Below, in pieces: positions 33,196-44,399 of a stretch of DNA of 64,000 nt. The notes beneath the pieces are model-generated. The model had not been told where the DNA came from. It searched no databases and saw only the letters and a program-made list of their open reading frames with translations. Made by a program: the position numbers and the translations under genes. The stretch is from positions 30,072,318 to 30,136,317 of the forward strand of contig NC_087068.1 in the NCBI RefSeq assembly GCF_963678635.1, read 5' to 3'. The stretch comes from Symsagittifera roscoffensis. Taxonomy: Eukaryota > Xenacoelomorpha > Acoela > Convolutidae. The first letter of the stretch is position 1. Every line of letters begins with the position of its first letter.

Positions 33196-36100
33196 CGATT
33201 GTCTTGAGAGGATGAGGGATCGACTATCAATCCCATCTACACCGACGAAGACAAAGGATTTTCAGAACCAATGTTTTCAGTGAGCGAGTCAGCAAAACAA
33301 TCATCAGCGTTAGAAGCTAAATCAGTTCTGCGTTCTATAGCGAACCTCCTGAAATTTTCTGCTGCTCGACGGCTCTTTGATCACAGTTTTTTCTTTAGAA
33401 CTAATGTTTGATAAACTTTTGCAACCTTAGCATTTAATTTTTTTCTTCGACTATATTTTTTCGAGGAAAGACGAGACGCTCAGGGAAAAACAATCCAGTT
33501 GATTAATCACTTAGATTTTTAATTAAATGTTCATTCAGCGATGACAAAAAAGATGTTAGAAAAAACAAAAACAAAATTTGTACACAATTACAAAAAATTG
33601 AAACGTTTTTTGCTAATCGTTGAAAACACGAATTAATTATTAGTTACATCGTGTGAGAAAAATAAAAATTCTTTTCCACAAGTTGTCAACAAAATTAAAA
33701 CTTTTTTCTGCATTTTGCTAAAAATAAGTAAAACGTTTTTCACAACCTAATAAAAAATGAATTAATGTTCGCATTGAAACAATTTTGACAACTGATTACA
33801 AATCAGAAAACAAATTTTTCTTCTTTTTAAAATACTTGAGGAAGTTTTGAATATTCTATAAAAAACAGTGAATTTTTTCAATTCATCTGATTTGTTTGGT
33901 ATTTTTAGACATATTTGAGAAAAATTAGATATGCTACAGAAAAATTGACTTAATCACTATTCACAAATACATATCTATCAATAAAACAGTCATTTTTTTC
34001 AAGAGGTCAGGTTCATTTTGTTACCGTTGTACTTTTCCCAGAAACGCTTAGCCAGTACTTGCGTGATAGCCAATTTTTGCAATATTTCCAAGCATTCTGC
34101 TCTTTTTTATTGCATGATTCGGTGAACAGCGCAATTAAGTTAATCTGAAACTTCACCAGTTGATACAGTAACATTATAATCAAGAATGTTTTTTCACAGA
34201 GTGTGAAGACGATCGATAATTTGGTAGGTGAAATGATATATACTCAATGGTTTTGAAATGAGATTACCAGTTAAACCAATCAGAAGTAAATAGAAGTTAC
34301 ATTATCCAGAAAACAGTAAGTATTGTCAGTGGACACGCAAAAATTTCAGATTGCTGAACATTTTTTTAAAAAAAAATTAAAGGAAATGGAAACTAATAGC
34401 CTTTATTCAGACAGAGCAATCTGAAAGAATGCTGGGTAGAGCTTGACACGTTGCGAAGTTCATCGAGAAACAATGGTTTTTGCCTATAACTGTTGATGTA
34501 AATAGGAGCGCCTGTATAAAAAATAACGTCTACACAGTTTCCATTTTTGAAAATTTCCAACAAAAAATTTTTGTTTCAAACACACTAACCTTTCCGTTGA
34601 TCTGCTCATACTGCTTACTTCTTCTTTCAATCGAAATTATCTCTCTTGTTTTTACTCTACTGATCATTTTGCTCTTGTATTCAAAAATTTACTCAATGAA
34701 CATTGTCCCAATGATATTGAAATTTCAAAAAGCAAACAAGAAAAATTCTACAAAGGATAATTTAATTTTGAGCTGTGCGTTTAGTTATGCAAGAAAATAG
34801 AATTGGAACACAATATTCGAAAAAGTGAATTCGAAAAGCAGCAGCAAGTCTATTTTGATGAAAAAAAGCTGAAACAATTTGGGCAATTACAATTAATATC
34901 TTTCACGATGTTGGAAAACTTAAAGTCTATCCTATACTGGAAATCAATTCTGGCAAGTTCTAAGTTATGGATAGGAGCTTGTCATCTATAAAAAAAGTAT
35001 GACTTAGCAAATTACAACAGAATTCAAGTTTGTGTCACCATCAAGAACAATGTCAACAAGCTTCTCTACATTCAGAGTCAACTATTCACTGCAAAGGAAT
35101 TTGGAACAATGAAACAAGTTGCCTATAACATTTTTACTTGAACGAACTAATATAATGGTCCCAAGTTTTGAGAAATTTTATTCTTGTTGAGAACTGTATT
35201 GACAAAAAGATGTGTTAATTTATTCTTTAATGTTCTCTAGGTCAAAGAATTATCCTATAAAATCATTTCTTCAGCAATTGTTTGAAATGAACATTACGAG
35301 TTAGAAATTTTAACGAGTTAGAAATTTTAACGAGTTCTTATTGTTTTACAGAAAAAGTCTCTTCAAACTGTTATAGTACCACAACAGTTTTGCAAACATC
35401 TCATTTTGAGGAGACTCTGCGTAATGATAGGAGAAAAACTTACATAGGACATCGATCCAATACCGAAAAGAAAAACGTAGAAGCGAGGTTCATCGAAAAA
35501 CAATCAGTAGATTATGTTGAGACAATCGAAAAATTTTTTTATCGATTTTGTCAAATGCACAGAAGACAAATAACTGTTCTGCGGAAATTCAATGAAATTC
35601 TCAGACTTTTTGCGTTTATGCTGCAAGTTTTTTCTTCGAAAAAGGGACAATTTTTTTGTACTTGTATAATTTGGACCCGGACATAATTTTGAAGGAAAGT
35701 TAAACCAAAAGTTTCCTTTTGGTGCTTTTTTGAATACGGAAAATGCTGTATGGAAGATTTTTTTCAAAACAAAAAAAAAATTCAGTGTTAACACTTCATG
35801 CAATTCAACATGGTTTTTGCCGGATCTTTGAAATTTAATAAACGTTAGGACCTGAATTTTGTTATGTTGAACCTAGTGCCACTTTCTCGTTGAAGTTTTG
35901 ATGCTAGTTTTGTGCAATCGATCGAATAAAGTTATCAACAAAATAAAAAGAAACACCAGCTTATGTAGCTATCTCATGAAGCAAAGTCGTTTAGATTTAA
36001 CTTCCGAAAAGCGAGGTTTAGTATATTATCTTAAAAATAACAAATTTTAATTTCTTTATTTTTTGCAAATTGATCTGTAAAATTAATCTTTTTTGATTGG

Positions 36101-37039
36101 CTGAAATTTGGTTTAATTCAACCTGCATTTGACTTTTTTTTTACTTTTATCAACACTTTGAATCTTTTGATAGTCAAATGCAAAGAAAACGCTTTAGTTT
36201 TATCCAAGATGTAGACTTTGATTTGATCTGAAGTACTCCCAATAGCGGAACAACATATCTGTTCATTTAAGATGGTTCTAGTGAAGACGTTTTAAGCTCT
36301 AAACAAATCATAAAAAATGCTACTTTTGAAAGACACAGGGGTCTGAATACATTATACATCAAACGCAATTCATTTCATCAAAGCAAATTAGGAAGCAAAA
36401 ATGGGAAGATATGTAGATTTACAAAACACTCACAAACTTTTGTTCGTTTCCCTGAGAGAAGCTTAACAAACCAATGAAGTCAACAATCAGGTCTCGAATC
36501 TGAATTGGGAGCGTGATATCAACATCTTTTCTCTATGGTCATCCACTTATTAGTTTAACTAATTAAAAGAAACGATTCTGCTCTAATAATGGTTCAGTTT
36601 CGACAAAAATTTATTTCCGAGCTGGAATAGAGACAAAAAGTTTGGACGGTGAGCGTACAATACGTCTCTATTCTCCGAAGTTTTTCCATTAGTTTTTCTA
36701 AGACTTCGAAAGCGATTCAGTCCCAATCGCCCACAAGGCTTCATTCCGTTTCTGAGCGAGTTTCTGGTAAAACTATGGAGAGCTTTCAAATTCTCGGAAA
36801 GAAGGCATAGTTACAAACTGAAAACTGTTTTCGCAAATAACCCAAAGTAATTCCTGTACACAAAAGAAGAATTGTTTTAAGTTCAACTAAAGGGCTACCA
36901 TAGGAATCTATCATCATTTGGAATCATTAGGAATCTATCATTTGTCATAAATTTCTTACTATGGAACAATTTTCACTCATATTTTATTCAGTTTATCAAG
37001 AAAAAAGCTAACTTCACAAACAATTGGAACAAACCCCAA
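33196..37039. other. AT-rich gene desert, scattered decayed frames
   Basis: Frames up to 106 codons occur (34480-34800 with a hydrophobic stretch; 35390-35686), but none shows a recognised domain, and stops separate them. They may be eroded parts of the element whose integrase and capsid relics lie at 37-41 kb. Confidence 0.35.
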
Positions 37040-37429
37040 AAACATAGGAAAACTTCCTAAAGACTTTGATTGCATTTACTTAGCTGTAAATGCCATACTA
37101 AATTCAAGCCACAACAAAACCTTGAATGATTTGTTTTGAACTCTCCCAGAACAACCTTCAATCAAACAAACCAGCCAATCAAACAACCTTCAATTAGATG
37201 GAAGAGATGCTAAAATATCAATTTTAGACTTTGTTTGGGCTCTTAAGAGAAAAAACACTGATTGTGTAGATACTTTACAATTTCGGAAGAAACTCGGTTT
37301 TTCATCAAAATTTGTCATCAAGAGGAACGCCAAATCAAAAAATTTGAAACAAAAGACTGAACCGATTGTTTTGTAGAAATAGAGCAGCTTACGGTTCTTT
37401 CAGTAAATCAAAAAAGCATTGTCCAGTTT

Positions 37430-38330
37430 GAGAGTTAAAAAAAACAATGCAGAAATTCGTAAGCAAAATTTAGCTTCTTGTCTAGCCAAAACAATGGAGG
37501 CAAGTAATTAGCTTTTTTGACAATTTGTCTAGCCAAAACAATTAAGTGTTCACAAGTAGCTGGAGACATTTTTTTGCGATTTGTCGCAGCTCAACCAATG
37601 AAAATCAAATATGCTAAAAAAACTTTGCAAGCATTCAAAAACTATAACCTGAAACGTTGTAGACTGATACGAGAACAGCATATGGAGGAGCTTTGAAGGA
37701 ATTTTGCAAGAAAAAATATATAAAATTGTTCAACAATGGGTGAAACGGAAGCACATTTTGCTGAAAGAGCAATTCAATCTTTGAATCAGATAATGTATCG
37801 TTCTTTTGAAGATCGTGGTAAGAAATTTTTCGCAACATGTGAAAATTTGTTTTTTTTAACGAGTTGTCGAAAAAATCTTTCAATCGAAACATCTCCGAGA
37901 GATGTTTGAAACAATGATTTTTTATGAATTTTGTAGAAAAAGTTGTTTATGAAACATACTGGGCCAAAATTCAAAATTGGGCTTAGAGTGAGAATTTCTA
38001 AAAATTGCAGTCAATCTCGGAAAGGATTCGAGCCTCAGTTATTCACAAAACTAACAAAAAAACCATTAACAGAACCATTAACAAAAACCATTAACGATTA
38101 ACCATTAACAAAAAACAAAAGTTGTTTATGAAAAATACTGGGCCAAAATTCAAAATTGGGCTTAGAGTGAGAATTTCTAAAAATTGCAGTCAATCTCGGA
38201 AAGGATTCGAGCCTCAGTTATTCACAAAACTAACAAAAAAAACCATTATCAAAAGACGAGACTCTGAGAAATTTTTGATAAGAGTTGAAAAAGTGTTTAG
38301 AATGAAGATGAATCCTTTTTTTTAGTTGTT
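37430..38330 (+). pseudogene. Polinton (Maverick) integrase relic, retrovirus-like DDE type
   Basis: Fragments of one integrase lie in order on the plus strand, in shifting frames with stops. A segment near 37630-37720 has the pattern around the second catalytic Asp (TDTRTAYGGALKEFCKK). The segment near 37736-37830 (ETEAHFAERAIQSLNQIM) contains the catalytic Glu region, and TSPRDV follows near 37890. The C-terminal SH3-like piece FKIGLRVRISK ... KGFEP is at 37970-38030 and again, because of a tandem duplication, at 38150-38210. Such integrases insert Polinton DNA. The long open stretch 37040-37380 just upstream may be the N-terminal part but is not recognisable. No intact product is possible. 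Confidence 0.6.
37940..38251 (+). repeat. Recent tandem duplication, 179-bp offset, with ACCATTAAC repeats between copies
   Basis: About 133 bp (37940-38072) recurs at 38119-38251 with one clear substitution (GAAACATACTGG versus GAAAAATACTGG) plus an A-run difference. Between the copies lie about five ACCATTAAC repeats (38062-38110). The duplicated segment contains the C-terminal domain of the integrase relic. Confidence 0.92.
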
Positions 38331-38385
38331 CTATCAATTAGTATGCATGGATTTGTTTTTCCATCGAGCTTGCTTCCAATGTTCT

Positions 38386-39139
38386 TTTAAGAAAATTACT
38401 CAAGTCAGCACTTCGACTGATTAACAATGATTGATCCTCAGAAAAATGAACGGCTTTTTTGTTCAATCTTATTTACCAAACGTAAATTACGTTTTTATCA
38501 AATATTCGTGCTCCTATGCGGTCTCAAACTTTTTTTGTTCCAGATTTAATTTATATCAACAATACGGGGTTCAGTGTGTCGGTTCAACCTATCTTTTGTC
38601 CTGATAACTTTTTCTTCCACCTATGAAGGAAACTTTCTCTCAGTACCTTTGGTCCAATGAAAGATATGTTTTTTAGATGGCTACTTCCAATTCACTTTTT
38701 ATATAATTTTTTTAAACTAGAAAATTGATACAAGGAATAAAAGTGCTGTTTGGATAACAATTGTTATCCAAACAACGTTTTTTATTTCTTCTACAATATT
38801 TCTAATGGAAAAAACTCATATAAAAAAAGAATTTGGGGTAGCCATTTGAGAAAAAAACGTACATTTCATTGGACCAAAATATAACTGAGAGAAAATTACT
38901 TTCATAGGTGAAAGAAAAAGATCTCAGGGCAAAAAAAGGTTGAACCGATACATTGTACACGGTATTGTTGATATAAAGTAGGCCGTGAACAACCAAAGTT
39001 TGAGACTGTATAGGAGCACAAATATTTGATAAAACGGAGTTAACTTTAGGTAAATAAGATTGAACAAAAAAGCCATTCATTTACCTGAGGATCAATCAGT
39101 GTTAATCAGTCGAAGTGCTGACTTGAGTAATTTTTCTAA
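38386..39139. repeat. 754-bp palindrome (two arms of about 375 bp with no loop)
   Basis: The left arm 38386-38760 and the right arm 38761-39139 are reverse complements at roughly 80-85% by eye over their full lengths. Outer landmark: AATTACTCAAGTCAGCACTT. Inner landmarks: GGCTTTTTTGTTCAATCTTA, GTGCTCCTAT and TTTGGTCCAATGAAA. The centre is a perfect 28-bp palindrome at 38747-38774. The right arm holds a minus-strand 92-codon frame (39080-38802), of which the left arm contains a broken counterpart. Confidence 0.9.
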
Positions 39140-39478
39140 TTGTAACAGAGTTTGTAATGAGTCTAAAAGTGTCACAATACCTTCAGTATTCCGTAGGACA
39201 TTATAAGAATACATTCTTTCATGCTACATATTGAAAGCACATAGTACAATTTAGTAGGCGATACAAAGCGCCTGTTTTCATCGTTTTTTTGTCATTTCTA
39301 AAGTAAAAAACGGAGACATAAAATCTACAAACAGAACATGAATTATCAGTCCTATAAAAATGATACTTTAAAAAACTGTTCAAAAACGGTTTTTTAAACC
39401 ATAATTTCCATAGCATCAAAATAGAACTAAGGGATACTACAAGTCAAGTTTGTTTGATCTTCGTAGGAATTACACGAG

Positions 39479-39906
39479 TTGTTTTCTCATTCCGCAGGAC
39501 ATCAAATAATCAATGTTTTTGATATTTCATGCAAAATGGTTGCTCAAATTTCTGCTAATTTTCCCAGCTTTTGTGGACATGCAAGACAGCTTGGAGGAAG
39601 TTTTGGAGCTCTCGCTCAAAATCTTGCGAGAACTGCAATTCCTTTTAATAGAAAGTGCACACTCCCAGCTGCACAGAAAACTGAAGCAGATTTATTCGAA
39701 ACTGCAGCTCCATAGATTAGAGTAGTTGTTAATCGACAAAAACCCAAAATATTTACAAAAATTGTTGAAACAAAAAGTTCAAAAAGAAGTGTTGGGGAAA
39801 ACATGAATACAAGCGTCGAACTAGTAGAAGCAGATCCAATTCTCAAAAAAAATTGTTCGAAAAACAAAAAACGCTCTCGCAAAGACAAATCTCAAAAAAT
39901 AAATTG
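39479..39906 (+). pseudogene. Decayed small virion-protein gene of a Polinton (pX-like)
   Basis: A plus-strand frame from 39479 is open to a single TAG at 39716, then continues in the same frame to 39904. It contains GGSFGALAQNLARTAIP followed by a basic, Lys-rich C-terminus (KNKKRSRKDKSQK). A glycine-rich hydrophobic patch plus a basic tail is typical of the small pX/minor capsid proteins of Polintons and related adintoviruses. Together with the capsid relic 350 bp downstream on the same strand this supports a Polinton origin. The assignment is by pattern only. The stop codon and absence of flanking intact genes mark it as a pseudogene. Confidence 0.5.
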
Positions 39907-40244
39907 AGTTAAAACAAATCAGTCAATTTCGGCTCGGGGTTTCTACAAAGTTTTTCGGACAGTTTTGATGATTTTCCAGTTTTGAAAACAATTTTTTCAT
40001 CTCACAATCAATAAGTCTTTCCCAGTACTTTCTAGATGAAAGCAATATTGAATTTGAATTTGAGACCGACTGTAATTTCTATTAAATATGCGTGATACAT
40101 ACCTGAGCTTACAGCTTCAATTATTCAAAGGAAAAATTTTCGATGCTCAAAGGAAAGTTTTTTAAAACAGAAAAATCGGAACACAAAGCGGAATCAGAGG
40201 ATGACTCAGAGGAGGAAGTTAAACATTAATTAACTTAGATAAAG

Positions 40245-40694
40245 AGTCAACTACATTCTCTATTTTCAAATTGTGAACGTTATTTTGAAAAAAAAAATGT
40301 TTACAACGCCAATGGATTCTATACTCATAGAGGACATTTATCGAACAATTTCAACTCGTCCGCGCTGAGTAATAAAGTTTTTCACATGCTTGTTATGGAT
40401 ACAGCTTGCATACGTTTGATATGCATCCGTTCAGTGATAGAGCAAACTCATTGGGAGCAGGATTAACCTTCTCATTTTACCGAAGTCTTGCCATCAACTT
40501 ATTTACTTGTGAAAAAATGTAACTTCCAAATACGAACATTCCAAATGAATTGTTTCAGTCTCCAAAAACCTATTCAATTTTGCATGTTGTCTGATAACCC
40601 AATTGTTAGTCTAAAACTTATTGATTGCTCACTGAATCCTAGAAGAATTTTGGAAACTGAACCTAGCCGTCAATACTTGCAAATCTGGAAATAG
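40245..40694 (+). pseudogene. Decayed Polinton major capsid (hexon-like double jelly-roll) gene
   Basis: Pieces of one protein in at least three frames: near 40250-40345 a frame containing SQLHSLFSNCERYF, with the LHSLFS hallmark of Polinton capsids, then FYTHRGHL. The next frame, near 40383-40480, reads YSLHTFDMHPFS. A third frame (40488-40694) reads KLIDCSLNPRRILETEPS, the strand pattern of the second jelly roll. The N-terminal and C-terminal thirds are unrecognisable. Frameshifts and missing parts make it non-functional. Confidence 0.5.
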
Positions 40695-40699
40695 AACCT

Positions 40700-43600
40700 G
40701 CGTCTTATATTTTCATAGAAACTCTAGCCAAAAAGTTTAGAGTTCACTTGAAAACTAATTTATTCATGATATCAATTTCAAAAATGCTCCAATAAAAAAA
40801 AATACCAGCTGCAATAAATACAAATTCAGCTGTTGCGGAATCTTTTCAAAAATTCTTTGATGTCAATCATACCTAGTATGCATCAAAAAACAAAAAACAC
40901 AAGGAGTTTAAATGAGTTTTCAAAACAAAGAATTAGGGTATTACATAAAATGCTAGAACAATCTTCCGAGGTACAGCAGGGAATTGTCAATTATGAAGGG
41001 GAAATGCTTGTAAGTAATATACACTGGGAAAAATTGCGGTGAAATTAAATCATTCTTTCAAACTACGCGCGCAGTGAACAACATATTTTCAACTTTGTCT
41101 GATATGGGTGCAATTTCGACTCCGAATTATAATTTTTACCTTCAAATTAGGTGTGATTTCCAATAGATCCGTATTGGTCTTATTCAAGATGGCCTTTTTT
41201 GGAAATTTTTCGATTCAACTTACGAGGGATGTGTTGTTGCATAAGTGTTTGATTGTTTTGGATGGTACCCTTGAGGAGAATGCGCGATAGAGCAGTTTTG
41301 AAGTTGAAATTTGAAGCTGAATTCTTTGAACTTTTTGAAAATCTTATTTCAAAAATTTACTGAGAATAATGACGTGTCATTTTTGAAGTGATCATATAAA
41401 GCCTGTTTTCCCGGTTTGACCTCCATAGACCAAAAACGCAAATCATTCAATTCCATAATTAAAGTCTATGAAAAATGCCAGTCATACAATTTTCGTACAG
41501 TTTGCTAAACTGGAGTCATTGAATTTTCGAAGAACTTTTTCTTATTTTGGCATTTTTATCGGTGCATCGTCATAAAAACAAAAGAAAAAATTTTTTTTCT
41601 CAAAAAACTGCTTATCATATAATTTCCATGTATGGAAGTTCTATGACTAGCAGTTTTTTGATGGCAGATAGTTTCGAACGTAGTCTTGGATACACAAAAA
41701 TTGAGTTTTTTTTTTCCGTTTCTGAGGATAACTTTTTCTCAAAAATGCCCATAACACCGATTTTTTTGTATGGCATAGTCATGCATGCCTTGATCAATGC
41801 CCGATTTGTTACAATGCAATTTTTAAAATTGATTGTCTTTTGAAAAGTATGGCAAAAATTAAAAGTTTGATAATTTTATTGTAAGATCTGTGTACGACAT
41901 CTGTCAGACAATTCGAGTGGTTTCCATGCAATGTTAATGCAACACAATAAAATCTTTATTGGCTCTAGTTTTGAGTAAGCCAAGGTCTTTGTCACTAATC
42001 TTCGTTTACAAACAAAACACTTGTCTTCCATTGAGAAAACAATTTTTTCTTAAAATCACATTTTTTGGTGTATGGAAAAATAATTTTCAAACAATTTCCA
42101 TACATGAAAAATCAGTTATCATAGACTTTTCATAGACCTTTCACTGGTTGATTGAACTTCATATAGAGCATTTTTTCAGTTTTCTCAAACGTAATTTTTG
42201 ACGCAGGCCATCATGATAAGACAACAGTACTGAGCTCATCAGCATAAAAATTCGTTTTGGTCTTTCGATTATAAGTTTTAGTATTTTGTTTTTATGGGGA
42301 AATTGCATTTTTGGTATCAGCGATGTTCATTTTTCAAGGCGATAAGAAAATTTTTGTTTGAATTTGACTCAAAAGAGGGTTTCAATTAGGATTATTCAAT
42401 GAAGTTAGCTTATAGTTACATATGATTAGAGATATAGTTTATAATGTAATCACCTGAACTTTTTTGTACTAAATGAATCGATTGAGATCTATAAGTTAGA
42501 AGAATATAATGTTTGAAGTGAAAAAATCATTTAAAAATAAAATGATAACTTTTACTGACCCTTCTAACTATTTCGTCTATTCTACTATTAAGGATAAGTA
42601 TACATCTGATTACATGTTTTTTAAAATAATATTATTTTCAAACCCATCCGTGGATTCAAAACTGCAAAAAAAACTAAAACAAAACTAAACCGACAAAAAA
42701 CTGAAACAAAGCCTGGCATCCTGGAAATTGAAACAATGGATGAAAGCCAAAATTAAAAAAAAATACTCGAAAAAAAGGAAGATGTTGATAAAAAGTAAAT
42801 CTAGAAAAATTTCACAAAACTAAACGAAACACAAAAACAAAACGCAATCATCTGCTTTGGATAAGATATCAGTACGCTTTACCGAGCGACCACTTATCCG
42901 ATTGAACTTGGGTGGACGCACATTCAGCTAAAGACCGACCATCATAAAAAATCGTTGTCATTTAAAAATCAGAAATCGAAGTTTCAAAGTTTTTGAAAAG
43001 ACAAAATATCTGATGACTAGACCAGGCACAAGCGGACCCGGAAGTTGTCGAGGTTCCAGAATAAAGGAAAACCAAATCATAACAGATATGTAAGAAAATT
43101 GTCTTAAGAATTGTCGATTTCCCAAATAGAAATCACTTACTTACAGAATCGAAAGTAATTGTTCCGACCATTGAAAATGGGGAGGAAGTTTGTGTTCGGG
43201 TGTGTTTTAGTTTTTTTCTTTTTGTTTTCACGCAAAATCAGGTACCACAAACAATCGTCGGACTGCAAGAGTGATATATCATATTAAAGACCTTTCAGTG
43301 GTGATTCGAACCGCTTTAAAAAATTCTCAATGATTTTTTCTAGTGTCGAGAAAATTCGGTTTGAAAATTTTGATTTTACGTCTTATTTTGAGCGAAAAAA
43401 GCAAGCGAGCAGGCTTAGAACAGCTAAGTTATGCCTAATTTAAGACCTTAAAATTTAATTTAACTAAGTAAAAATAGCTTCAGTATTTTTTTTTTTAGTT
43501 TTTCTATTCATTTTTCTAGAAAATTTTTTGTCCAATTTGGCTATATTTCTATGACTGTATAATACACCTGAATTATATTTTGATGTCGGATTCTTTTATC

Positions 43601-44399
43601 AAACCAAGCAACCAAGCAAGAAAAACTACACTAAGTTGGAAAAAAACTTCTGAACTGTACTTTTCTAAAGACTATGGTCGGAACTACTTGCACAGTAACC
43701 GGCCATCCTTGTTTAAAATTGTGAACTGATTACTTCAGATTGCTATTATTAAATTGCATGATACTCCGCTACAATGATCAGATAACTTCCGTTTATTAAA
43801 TTGATAGAAAATTTTGAAGGTGGACCTATTTCGACTCTCTGGGTCAAACAGCGTTCATATCGACCCTGCTCTGTTTTGTTCATTTTCATCCATTTTGATC
43901 CAAATCATCAGCTGAAATTAGTAAACCGTGTGTAGTTTGCTTTTTGAGGTCATTGAACAGAATGGTTGCAAAAAAAACATGTTTCGAGAAACTGATTTTT
44001 AATTTTCAATACTTGCTGATATCTTTTGAAATGAAATTTTTTTGCTTAGTAGTTTTTCGAAAAATGTCAGCGCATAACTTCCTTTTTTAACTTGCTTTTA
44101 TGCGGTGGTTTTCCTTGACCCCGTAAATTACATGCCTTGAACTTTGAGGTAAATAGTCTGGATGAAACAGAAAGAGCCAATAAATTTTATTCACTTTCCC
44201 AAAAAAAATTATTGATTATTTATGACACTATAATAACATTTTTTTTGTTGGTTGGAAACCGCAGATCAAATTTTTTTTTCAAAATGGTTTTTTTTACGTC
44301 AGGTAAAACAATTCCTTCAGAGCAAACAGCCGCTCTCTTTCAATGACCTTCTAGAAAAATTCTGGCTGCAAATAAAGGCCAAAAACTTGAAACTTTTTC
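40700..44399. other. AT-rich intergenic DNA with one dispersed repeat family
   Basis: No convincing gene. A plus-strand frame at 40833-41042 (69 aa, Lys/Gln-rich) directly follows the capsid relic and may belong to it. The segment 41570-42150 has motifs such as GCTTATCATA-AATTTCCATG and ATCAGTTATCATAGACTTTTCAT that recur at 62890-64000. Confidence 0.35.

Noticed and set aside
38060-38112. Telomere-like or CRISPR-like repeats
   Set aside because: The ACCATTAAC units are few, irregular, lack spacers and lie at the joint of a tandem duplication.
42840-43200. Possible ATPase (Walker-like glycine-rich stretch near 43030)
   Set aside because: The local peptide GTSGPGSCRGS lacks the G-K-S/T ending, and no following hydrophobic strand or Walker B is visible.
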